A stretch of DNA of 64,000 nucleotides, from assembly GCA_946803715.1 (NCBI GenBank), contig CAMPET010000278.1, positions 762 through 64,761 on the forward strand, read 5' to 3'. This document shows positions 22,398 through 34,300 of this stretch, in pieces (position 1 is the first letter of the stretch; each line of letters starts with the position of its first letter). Under the pieces are notes generated by a model. It worked only from the letters and a program-made list of their open reading frames with translations, searched no databases and had not been told where the DNA came from. The position numbers and the translations under genes were made by a program. This stretch comes from Beroe ovata. Lineage: Eukaryota > Ctenophora > Nuda > Beroida > Beroidae.

Positions 22398-25300
22398 ATG
22401 GAGAAGGCTACAGATTCAGCAGATAAGTTAGCACTGAACAGAGTGTCGTTGTGCGGGGTCACTGGCCTGTGCGATGTTCTGCCCGAACTCTCCTTCCCAA
22501 CTCCCCTGCCCTCCACTCAGGAGAAGAGCCTACTCTTCAGGTGGCTACGACTCATTTTGATGTTCTTGATCAGTTCATTCCTTCCTGGCGTAAACTTGTT
22601 CTAAAATGTCGATACTGCAGACGACTCTGTCACAGAAGTTGATAGCCTAATCACATTTTATAATCTTAACAATGATCCTATCCTATAATCTTAACAATGA
22701 TCCTATCCGGATCTTATTATAATTTGTCTGTTTTCAGTTCGTTGGTCACAGAGAAATCACAGCTGTTGAGCAGCAAGTTCTCCGATCTTCTTCTCAACCA
22801 TGTAACCGAGGCTATCGACAATGTCAGCACACAGCACATGTAGGTTACAAGGTTCAATACATTGCTAACGATGATTTATTCTCGATTTCCATGCTGTAAG
22901 TTGATTTTGGTTTTTATCATGGTCATGTTTCAGCGAACTGAAGACTGAGAGAGAAAAGGTTGAAAATACTGAGTCGTATTCAGGTCTTGTACAAACAATT
23001 CTCACACGCACCCCACATGTCTTCAACAACATCGCGGGTGAGTTGCGATCTGTTTCTGTTTTGGTGTTAATGATGAGAAGAGGGATAGCTGACAATTGTT
23101 GAATGTGTTGTTAATTTCATCCATGATAGAATATGCATTTTCGCAGGAGTGGCGAGGAATAAAAAGAAGATAGATGCCCCGAGCAATGGGGCAAGTGCCA
23201 AGGTATGATTTTTAATTTGCTTGTTAATTCGCGCGAAAAAGAAAGTATGTGAAAGTGGGGCATATGTGTAACATTAACTAAACTACTAGCTGCGAAATGT
23301 CAAAGATCTGTCGAGAACCCAACATTTCATTGTTTTCGCATCAAAAAAACGCGCGCGACGCGCTGTATTTGCGCGCTGAAAACGCAGAAAAGGGGTTGGG
23401 CGTTCGCGACTCCCGACCACAACATTGTTTGTGTCTTGACGAGGTGTCTTCCTCAGGACCAGACAACTCCTTCAAAAACCTCCTTCATGATGGATGACCT
23501 GCTCGATAAGAAGAAGACCCCCTCCAAGCCCGAAGAGAAAACTCCCAAGAAATCCAAAAAGCAGCTCGAGACGGAAGAGCTGGACTTTCTTCTCGCTCAA
23601 TCCCTTGCGGGCGGAGGAATCGGTGAATCAGTCCGCAACCGACGAAATCGTGGCGCTCGTGGTGGTTCGGCAGCCGGAATTTCTCCGGAGAAACCATACG
23701 CTTCCGACCCTAAGATCAAACCCAAACATATGAAGAAGAGTACTGCGCAGCCGGCAAAGTTTAACCTGAAGAAGCACCAGAAGAAGAAATCGTACGTGAT
23801 GTCTAGCTCGGACGAAGATGATGCGCCGGCGATAGAGATTAATCCCGAGGACCTGAAACCAGAGAATATCAGCGAACCAGCTGCTGAACCCGACGACCCA
23901 GGTAATAGAAGAAAATAATGATCGTGTAAACTCTCAACGCCGTGTGTTTGGAGATTTAGATTTACCGAATGTATTGTTCATAGTGGAGGATGAACACGAG
24001 AATGAGGATGAAGATTCCGGTGAGGATCAGCCTGCTGCCTCGGCACCGGTCTTTGAGGATAAGGAGTTGCACATCGAGAAGGACGACTCGCAGGAAGACG
24101 ACGAACCGATGGAAGAGAGTGAAGAGAAGAGGGAGGAAATGGCGGATGAAGATATCGGTGGGTATGATATGTTATGAAGAAGCAAGTCAAACGTAGTGAT
24201 GCTGTCAAGATTAAGTAGTCAAAACCTTTATATAACACTTCAGATGAGGATCTCCATTCGAATGAAGATGATGACGAGGACTATGTTCCTCAATCTTCAA
24301 AACCAAAGAAGATAAATCTCCTGAGGAAGGAAAACGGGAAGACGAAGACACTTCGTGACATCAAGGGTAGGGTAAACTAGACATATTACGTTCACTAAGC
24401 TCACTACCTGATGATGTTATCCGGTAGTGAGTGTTTATGAATGATCTTTCAGTTGAGAGGGCTGAAAAACTGAAGAAAGAAGCGAAACAAGCAAAGCAGC
24501 AGTTGATAAACGAGGACGACATGTCAGATCCATTACAATCGGCGAGTTTCAAACGATACTCGAAACTTCTTGATATCATATTTGAACACGAGGATGAAAT
24601 GGTTCCTGAAAACTTCAAACTTGGTAAAATTCCTACTAACTTTTCACTTGCTCCTCAAATTTCCTACTTCCCTCGAACCATAGAGGATTCAAATCGGGGG
24701 AATTTGGACTTTTACGAATCACACGCAGGTACGGTGGAAGATGACGACTTCCAGGCGTCGCCCGAGACACTTCTATCACTACGGAAACTGGAACTGTTGA
24801 GCGCCGAGGGAGCAAAGTTGAAGCAGATGAAGGTTCTCAACTGTATTCCTCAAGATCGATTGGTTAGATTGCTCAACATACTCGACAGACACATCAGAGA
24901 CAGTGTCCAGCTGAGCCTTAATCCTGATCCGGTGAGTTAATGGGTAGGAATCGTAAGATTCACGCTATTTGTCGTTAAATTCTGGCCATTTTTCGACGAT
25001 TTTTGTACGAATAAGCAACGCAAAATGAAACTATCAACTGCAGTTCTGTCATTAATGGCAATTTTCATAATAAAAAGTTACTCGTGAAACGATATGCCAG
25101 GCAAAAGTTCCATTTCGTCATCAAAATCCTCCATCTCAGTTCCAATGTCCAATTTGAGAGTTAGTAAATGGGCGAGTAGGTTGACTCGTAGAAGAATGGA
25201 GCAGTATGGCTGGTTCCAGTGGGTCTTGACCACGGCTGCGTAAAGAGGAACTGCTCACACAGTGGATTCCAGTTGAGATGAAGATCCTTCAGGTTGCTCT

Positions 25301-28300
25301 GGATACCTTCATCCTTTAGATCCACCCTGTTCCAGAATCCGATTATTCGTCCCAGATAGTCGTGTGCGAACATGTCGCCGGGGGCGGCGTAGTATTGCGA
25401 TGCCACCCTGTTATCGTCGTCCAGGAGGAGGGTTATCCCGGCATTCCTCGTCTGTTTGTACAGGTTCACGGTGGAGAAACTCGTCTTGCTGGCGGGAGAC
25501 GAGTCCACGATTACCACGTAGCTCGGAGAATTCCACTTCTCCGACAGATCAATGACGTCACGGAGGATACCGTTTGTCGTGAATTCCTCCATGTCAGCTC
25601 GAATGAAGATGACTATCGTCAGAGATGTCCCAGCTCGTAGATTCCTGAAGTCTCGTCCGTTAAGTTCCCACTCATCCGCCACTCTGCAGTACAGTTCCTC
25701 GTATTGAAGCTCGTCGCATACCGTCTTCCTCTCCTTAGTCATGAGCAGGGTCCGGTGGACGACATCTCTCCAGTGCATGTTGCTGTCCTGTCCGTTCTTC
25801 CTGGACCTGATCAGGACACCGTCCCGTAGGAACCTGATCATCCGTCCCCATTGATCGACCAGATACATGTCGTTCCTCTTCGATCTGAACTCGGCAGTTT
25901 CGTTCTCGAACTTTCCTGCGTTATCGACGATGTAGTCCCCCAGGGTGTCCCAAACTCCGCTGACACTATTGTCCTGGAGGAGAGTGACGTAGTCCGCGAC
26001 GTTGTATCGCCCTTTGATCGCTCTGTTCATCATTCCGAACTTCCTCCTCGACTCGGGCTTGTCTCGGTTAAAAACCACGATGTTCAGCAGGACAGACATA
26101 TGTTCACGTCTGGTATGTTTCCCGAACAGCTCCCATCTCTTGGCAAGTTGCCCGGCGATCCCAGCATTCGATTGGCAGGTACCGCACTCCGCTTCAGCCA
26201 GGTAGATTATAGAAGGTTTGCCGTCAATGTTGGAGTAGAAGTCCCACTTGCTGCGCGACTTGGGGTTGGTGACATGTAACTCGGGGATTCGACCACACAT
26301 GTTAGGATGATAGTGGAAGAAGTACGGCCTGGGGAGTAAATTATTCGTGAATCACCAACTTGAAATACTGAGGGGAAACTGTGGGAAATTAATAATGGAC
26401 AGTGGTGTTTTATCAAAGTGTTACCTAAAGTGTTCGCCCATAATATGGGGAGTAGGTGTGAAGTAGGAAGTGGTGGCAGTTTCCACTGTCGTCTCGCCCT
26501 GGGTGAAATCCTGACCAGCCACCGCCACTATGCCAACCACAAGAAGGATGACACTGAGACTCATGCCTAGAGAGAGAGAGGGGAGAGCAGGGGGTGAGAA
26601 TGAGACCTGACTATGAAACTCGGATATGATGTGAATATGGAAATGTACTGAATATCAAGTCAAATGTGGAGCAAATAGCCACTGGAAGAGCCACCAGCAC
26701 GCCCTTAATCAGCGAGAAAAGAAGGAAAAACGGAAACAGCCATGGATAATATAAGTTTCTTGCGTGTCAGTTTCAGCAAAATACTGCATTCCTATTGGCT
26801 GACCGCCTAACCGTGTGACCCTCCTGCCCCTTATAGTGGTTGTGATAAATTTATTACATGTTCTCATGTTTCCAAAGCCCTTGCTTCTTTAATCAGATTA
26901 CGACGGGTAATTGTTTTATCGGACCTCGAGTTTCTGTCAACTCTGTCCCACGCACAGCATGGTTTTGTCCACGAGTTTCCATGCTTGCCAATATTATATG
27001 CTTGAGGCAGCACCCAGAAATATGGATACTTATTTTGGATGCGGACGCTCTATATTGAAACAAATTGGTGAGAGACGGAGGACTTGTATCAATTATTGAT
27101 AGTAATTGAGTAATTAGAATTATCTATTTGGAGCGCCGACGCAAAAACCCATGCGTGAGGTGACCTCAATTCTTTATCAATGTTCTCATATTCATGTCTA
27201 TTATTTGCATAATTTGCAAGTATAATTACAGATACCGGGCGCCGAATTTTAATACATTCTAGAATGAATAAAATTCTCGGAGGTTTCAGCCTCGCAACCA
27301 TTTCAGGAAACTCTTGACGAAGATTTGTACTCCTACCAGAAGCAAGCGTTGTGTAGGATGCAAGTTTCGGCTGAGGCTGCGATATCATCCTTCCATATCC
27401 TAACATCTCCCGATATGCCAAAAGCAGGTTCAATTTCTTAGTTCTAACACGTACACGCTGACAGTGAATAATCAAATCTTGACAAATCTGAACAAAGAGC
27501 GTCGATCATCTCGCTGAATCAAATGATCTCTTTCGAGCGCGCGCGCGCTCCCGTGCATGAAACCCCAGCTTGCTCCATCTCTGCCGGGGATAGAGCGAGG
27601 GTCAGCTCTCTGGAGTTGGAACCTATTTTCACAACATCCTCCCTTTAGTGTACCTAGAGGACGTGATAGAGAGAACAGTAATGTACCTGAAATTCCATCT
27701 CACTAACGGGATATATCCGGCTTATGATCCAGTGTATGCGGACCCTAAGGGGAAAGGTGGGTTGCTTTGGGACCTGAAATTTGTCAGTCATACCAGAGGA
27801 TTTCATAGAAGATCTTTAAGTGGATTTCTCGAACTATGAGTGAGTTTTGCGATAATTCGTGGAATTTTAGTCGTGGTACACAATACACAACTTCCACAGA
27901 TGATGGTCAGTCAGTGAAGAGCAAACGTAAGAAGAGTGTTATGCCGACTAACACGCTGCTTGTGTCAGTGTATAACCGTATAGTGGAGTTGATGGAACTA
28001 ATGCCTGGACTCCTCACTGTACAGACACTACCGGATACCCTCGTACTGCAGGTCACACAATACTCCGCAATCAATTTGCATGTTTTTTCCCACGACCCAC
28101 GTCGGTAGTCGCCCTCTCCTCAGTCCTCTTCTCCGAGCACACATTATGACAGCTCCCTCAATATAACTCCTCTCCCCTCGCCTGCTCTTCCTCTCTTGCT
28201 TCACAACTCCCCTCTAAGATTTTGCTTAAACTCTTCCTCTCACTGCTCCAGAGCTGTTGTAATCCATCATTCTGAACTCTCTCCCAGATTTCCACCCTGT

Positions 28301-31300
28301 CCGTGTCTCCGTTCTTTGTGGAGAACGTGGGCACGCTCCAGCTTGCAGCTCTCTCCGTGTGTAGGGGTATATTCTGTCTCTACGAGAAACATCGACAGAT
28401 CATCCTGGATGATATCTTTTCCTCACTCGCTCGTCTCCCTTCCTCCAAGAGGAACTTCAGGAGGTTCGTTGTCACGAAATTTACATCTTAACTCGTCTCA
28501 AACACGCAAAATTCACCTGGTTTTTGGTCTGATTACGGAATATGTATCTGATTATATTTCCCCGTGCCTGAGTCACACCCTCTCACTCCCCCTGACAGTT
28601 ACACGCTTTCCAACGGAGAGAGCATCCAGATGGTGACGGCCCTGGTGCTTCAGCTTATCCAGTGTATTATCAAAGTTCCAGCTGCAGAGGAGAAGAAAGA
28701 ACCTGTAAAGGAGATAGAGCTCTATGAACGGAGAATGGAACAGGTCGGTTTTATAGCCATGAACAACTAGACCGAGAAAAACATACGATCTGACAACTCA
28801 TACTGCACGAAGAGTCTGATTAATAACGTCCGATCTAAGTCACGTGACAATCCTCTATCCAGGATGACGATCAAAGTCACGTGACAATCCTCTATCCAGG
28901 ATGACGATCTAAGTCACGTGACGACTATTATCCCAGGATGACGAATCCCCGAGGAAGAGCAAGAAAAAGAGAAAGGGGAAGAAAGGCCGTCGATCTGGTC
29001 GTCGGAGTTCGGAAGAAGAGCCCTCGACTCCCCCTCCCCCCTCCACGGCAGCGGAAGAGAAAGCCCCGGAAATTCAGGGAATAGTAGTGGAAGCGGAGGA
29101 AGGGGGAGTGGAGGGAGGAGCGAAGGAGTACTATGCTCCAGATGCGGATGTGTTGATTGTGACGTCATACGAACAGGCGCTACAGACAGCACATCACTTC
29201 CTGTATGCGTTCCTGCGTAAATGTTCGGGTGAGTTGACGCCACCTTGACACCAGTTTCTTGAGAATGTGGTCCTCTTGACATCTGTTCCCCTTGTCACCT
29301 TCTTTTAACAGCTTTCTTTTACCAATCAACTCTCCATGTAGCCAAGGAGCAGGAAGATTATCGACCACTATTCGAGAATTTTATCGAGGATCTTCTCACC
29401 TGTCTGAACCTGCCTGAGTGGCCCTCTGCCGAAAATGTTCTCAACCTGCTGGGTCGCCTGCTAGTTGCCACATTTTCCAGCAAGCACTCTGACTTTGCCA
29501 TGAGGACTGTGACGATTGAGTACCTGGGAAACATCGCTGCTCACCTGAGACGAGATGCAGTGAATAGTCGCAATGACAGCGCCAAGCTCAAACAGGTAGG
29601 TAGTAGTTACTCTGCAACGAATAGGTCACTGCACGCAATGAAAAATTGGTATTATTTGACCGTTCATTGAGCATATCACCATCAATGATTGGTTGACTTT
29701 AGGTTAGTTACCAGGTGTTATGTCCGGGATTCACGTTACTCACGTTTGTCAATCACGTGACCCCACTATCTGTGTGACCCAGGTGCTAGTGGAACAGTGG
29801 GCACATGAGAACAACGAGATGGAGGACTCGTGTCCTCTCTTCCCCCACGACGAGCAGAAAAGGTCCTCACAAGTTGATTTGGACGAGGAGGAAAACATCA
29901 AGAGTAACATACTCTCGGATCACATCACCGAGTTACAGCTGNAGTGAATAGTCGCAATGACAGCGCCAAGCTCAAGCAGGTAGGTAGTAGATACTCTACT
30001 TTGCAACGAATCCGTCACTGCGCGCAATTTGAAATTGGTATTATTTGACCGTTCATCAACTGATTAGTTGAGTTTAGGTGAATCACCAGGTGTTATGTCT
30101 GGGATTCACGTGACTCACATCTGCAAATCACGTGACCCCACCGTTCTTTGACCCAGGTGTTAGTGGAACAGTGGGCACATGAGAATAACGAGATGGAGGA
30201 CTCGTGTCCTCTCTTCCCCCACGACGAGGAGAAAAAATCCTCACAAGTTGATTTGGACGAGGAGGAAAACATCAAGAGCAACATACTCTCGGATCACATC
30301 ACCGAGTTACAGCTGATACTCCTAGCGTTCCTCGTGGAGCACAGCGATGTGAATCCTGAGCTTGTGGTAAGTTGAGGAAGAGAGATGTCATGATTGAACA
30401 TCTTGTCTTGTCCCGATGTTACAATTGTCATGTGGGATACTGGGATAGTATCTCCAATAGTATACCAATAGTATTCATCTATCCTCCGGTTTACAAGATC
30501 TAGTCAGCAACCTAATTTTGTAATCGGATTGTTTGAGTGGTCATATTCAAATCTCCCCCTCTGCCAGCATGCCCGGAGGTTTTTCCTGGGACAGTGGATC
30601 CGAGACGCGCAGGTGACGTGCGAACAACTGTTGAAGAACCCTCCCAAACCCCCTGCCACGAAGGGAGAAGGGGAGGAAGATGTTACCGAGGAGGAATTGC
30701 TCGCAGAGCATGAGGATAAGGTGAAAACCTCATTTTAGGGAGGGGAGAGAAGGAGGGGAATGGAGAGTTGAAGAATGAGTGGGAAGAAGGGGAAATTTGG
30801 AATGTGAAAAAGAGGGATATTTGTAGAGAATTTGGCTATATAGCGACATTTTTCAAGAAAAAACGCTTTATTATAAAGTGGTCTGAACAAATGATTGAGT
30901 GTAATAATTTCCAGTAAATTAGTAGAATCCCCAAAAACATGGTACTGGATCGGACCGTGGTATGGGCAGGCAGTAGCCCAATTCCTCACACCCTGGCGGC
31001 GCCCAATTCTGAACAGCATTATCGCACATGTTGAGGTCCGGTTTTCCCGGTACCAGCGCCGCTTTGTGCGCCTTAACAATTTCCCTGATAACGGGTATCG
31101 CTGATTTGTATTCCTTGGCGTGCGGGCTGATTGGGTATTTCTCCCCCGGATCGCGGTCTATGTTGAACAGAACAGGTTGGTCCGTGTGATTCATCTGCCT
31201 ATGTGTAGTGACGTTAGCAACGTATTGTCCGCTGCAGAATGTATAGTGACCTGTTCTGTATCCTTTAGATACCCAGAGCCAGTAGTGTGCCTTGTAGTGA

Positions 31301-34300
31301 CCTACGCGAACTGCCATCATCTCATTTCCTCGGTAGAAAAACACTGGTCGGTCTATCACGTCTTGTGTGGTGAGGATCGTGGTCAGATCTATCCCGTCTA
31401 TGAATCTATCGGCTGGTACTCCAATACCAGCGATAGACAGAGATGTGGTGAACAGGTCCATGTTTGTGGCGAGCTGATGTGTGATGGTACCAGCTGGTAT
31501 CTTTCCCGGCCACCATGCAATGCCTGGTACCCTCATACCACCCTCGAACGTGGTGCACTTCCCGCACAGGAAGGGGCCATTGTCGCCTCCCTCTCCGCCT
31601 CTGTACGTGGCAGCACCGTTATCCGACGTAAAGAACACGAACGTGTTTTTATCAATCCCCAAATCCTTCAGTTTCTGCAGAATTACCCCGACACAATAGT
31701 CCATTTCCATGACCGCATCGCCGAATATTCCCCGGATACTTTTCCCCAGGAACATTTCACTAGCGTAGTTCGGCCCATGGTTAGCATCTGGTGTCCAGTA
31801 GAGAAAGAATGGCGTACTTTCTGCGTTTTGTCGTTCGATAAACTCAAGTCCTTCGTCCAGGAAAATCTGACTCATGTTTGAATAACCGAAATTTCTGTCG
31901 ATTGTGAAGTTCGTGTAGTATCTACCGATCATCTTATCGTTCCTGTAAACGGGAATGTTTGGCGTGTTTCTATCGTTAAATGGTCCAAGGTGGCAGTTGC
32001 CCGAGCCGTAGAACTCGTCAAATCCTCGGTTGAGTGGCAGGAACTGTTCTCTGTGACCGAGGTGCCACTTTCCGACGATCTTGCTCCTGTACCCCTTTTG
32101 TCGGAGTAACTTCGGGAGTAAAATCTCCGTGTAGCTGATACCACCGACAATTTTCTGTGGAGTGTACGAGTTCCTGGCATGGTAGTTATCGGTGTAAAAG
32201 CCGTTACGAATTGGCAGTCTGCCAGTGAGCAGAGCGGCTCGAGACGGCGAGCAGAGCGGATTTCCCGCGTAAAAATCCTGGAAAAGCATCCCTTCAGCCG
32301 CCATCTGATCTATATTAGGGGTCTCCTTAGCCCAGTTACCGTTAGCACCAATGTCACCCCAGCCCATGTCGTCCATATTCATCAGAATTATGTTGGGCAA
32401 AGGGTCGGGTCGGCACGGAGATGGCTGGAGAAGTAGGAGAAAACACGCGAGTAGCATTCTGCGATGAGAGAAAAATGAAATGTAAAAATGATAGAACAAA
32501 ACCAACATTGGCTGAAAATGCCAGATTTCATCTCCGATAGGTATTTTGGAATTCAGGTTTTTATCGATGACAAAAAGTTAAACGCCTCTGCACGATCGTT
32601 ATGCTGAGGAAAACGAGAATTCTAAGGTTCCACCATGCGACTTGTGAACATTAAACCGTACTGTTATCTTCAAAAAATAGCGAAATCTGATATGCTCCAG
32701 CAATTTGATAACAGTTTTGTATATGATAGTGAAAAATCATATTTCTCAATGAGTCCCTATTTGGAGTTCAAGTCATTTATAGAGGGTTTTATACTAAGTC
32801 ACATTATGGTTTTATACTAAGGGTAATGTTTTCATGCTTATGCTATCCCAGATAAGAAAGCAAATGAGTGACCTTGAGGAGAAGAAGAATCTACTGAAGA
32901 ATTTGCTCCAAAAAGACATCATCAAACCATCCACTCTCAAGTAAGTACCCCTTTCTTCCAGCAGTTAGACATTCACGATCATGTCTCCTTGTTACGGAAG
33001 ATGTGGCATTGAAACATGGTTTTATTATTGGAATAAATCGCTCACAATTTCACCTCCCACACTATTCACAGATCGCAGCGGTGGTCTGTGAGTGGGTCGA
33101 ACGCAGTACGAATCGCCCAGTTCCTGGCGTCTTCCCGATCGCTCAGCGTCAACTTCGACATCTACCTCAACAAGATCCTTATCGAGCTGCAGGAGAGCGC
33201 TATCGGACTGAGAACAAAGGCTATGAAGGCTCTGGCGGCTATCATATCTGCCGATCCTAATCTGTTGCACAGGGTAAGTGGAGTGTTTTGATACGGCTTG
33301 CTAACGAGTGCAGATGATGTTGAGACTTTCTCTCTTGAGACTTTCGCTAGTTATTTGAAGTTCGAATTTTGGACCTGATAGAGGATATCACGATTTCGGC
33401 CCATTGATTTAGAGAATCAAAACAAAATTGGACGCTGAATCGATTCCCTCTCGAACTTTGGCCTCATCCTTCTTACCCGAGGTGATGTCTGTCACGTGAC
33501 TTCGAGACTCACACGTGGGAGAGAATGCAATTTTGACCTATTTCTCGACGAGTTAGCCCAAAAATTCTTCCAGATTCGGATTCTACGTCAAAAAATAAGC
33601 CGGAAACACTCATTTCCGCTATTACTCTAGTAGCAGGCTGCAGTTGAGTATGCATTTCGATGCCCAGAAGTTTTGAGAGTTGGAAGTTGTAGTCTGGGTG
33701 TCCCTGAGCCGGAATCACGGGGTTACGCATATTGTATCCGTACCAGGTGTTCAGGGGGGCCACGCCCATTTCCTTATTTGGTCACGCGTGTGACCACAAC
33801 CTATCTCGGCTTCTGATCANNNNNNNNNNNNNNNNNNNNNNNNNNNNNNNNNNNNNNNNNNNNNNNNNNNNNNNNNNNNNNNNNNNNNNNNNNNNNNNNN
33901 NNNNNNNNNNNNNNNNNNNNNNNNNNNNNNNNNNNNNNNNNNNNNNNNNNNNNNNNNNNNNNNNNNNNNNNNNNNNNNNNNNNNNNNNNNNNNNNNNNNN
34001 NNNNNNNNNNNNNNNNNNNNNNNNNNNNNNNNNNNNNNNNNNNNNNNNNNNNNNNNNNNNNNNNNNNNNNNNNNNNNNNNNNNNNNNNNNNNNNNNNNNN
34101 NNNNNNNNNNNNNNNNNNNNNNNNNNNNNNNNNNNNNNNNNNNNNNNNNNNNNNNNNNNNNNNNNNNNNNNNNNNNNNNNNNNNNNNNNNNNNNNNNNNN
34201 NNNNNNNNNNNNNNNNNNNNNNNNNNNNNNNNNNNNNNNNNNNNNNNNNNNNNNNNNNNNNNNNNNNNNNNNNNNNNNNNNNNNNNNNNNNNNNNNNNNN

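Noticed and set aside
25161-26564. Selenoprotein with in-frame TGA
   Set aside because: The redox motif is CxxC, the frame is open to a normal stop, and I could not find a credible SECIS stem by eye.
28839-28943. Lysosomal CLEAR-type regulatory cluster for GALNS
   Set aside because: GTCACGTGAC fits the motif but lies downstream of the GALNS 3' end, and TCACGTGAC also recurs in satellite units, so a regulatory role is not supported.
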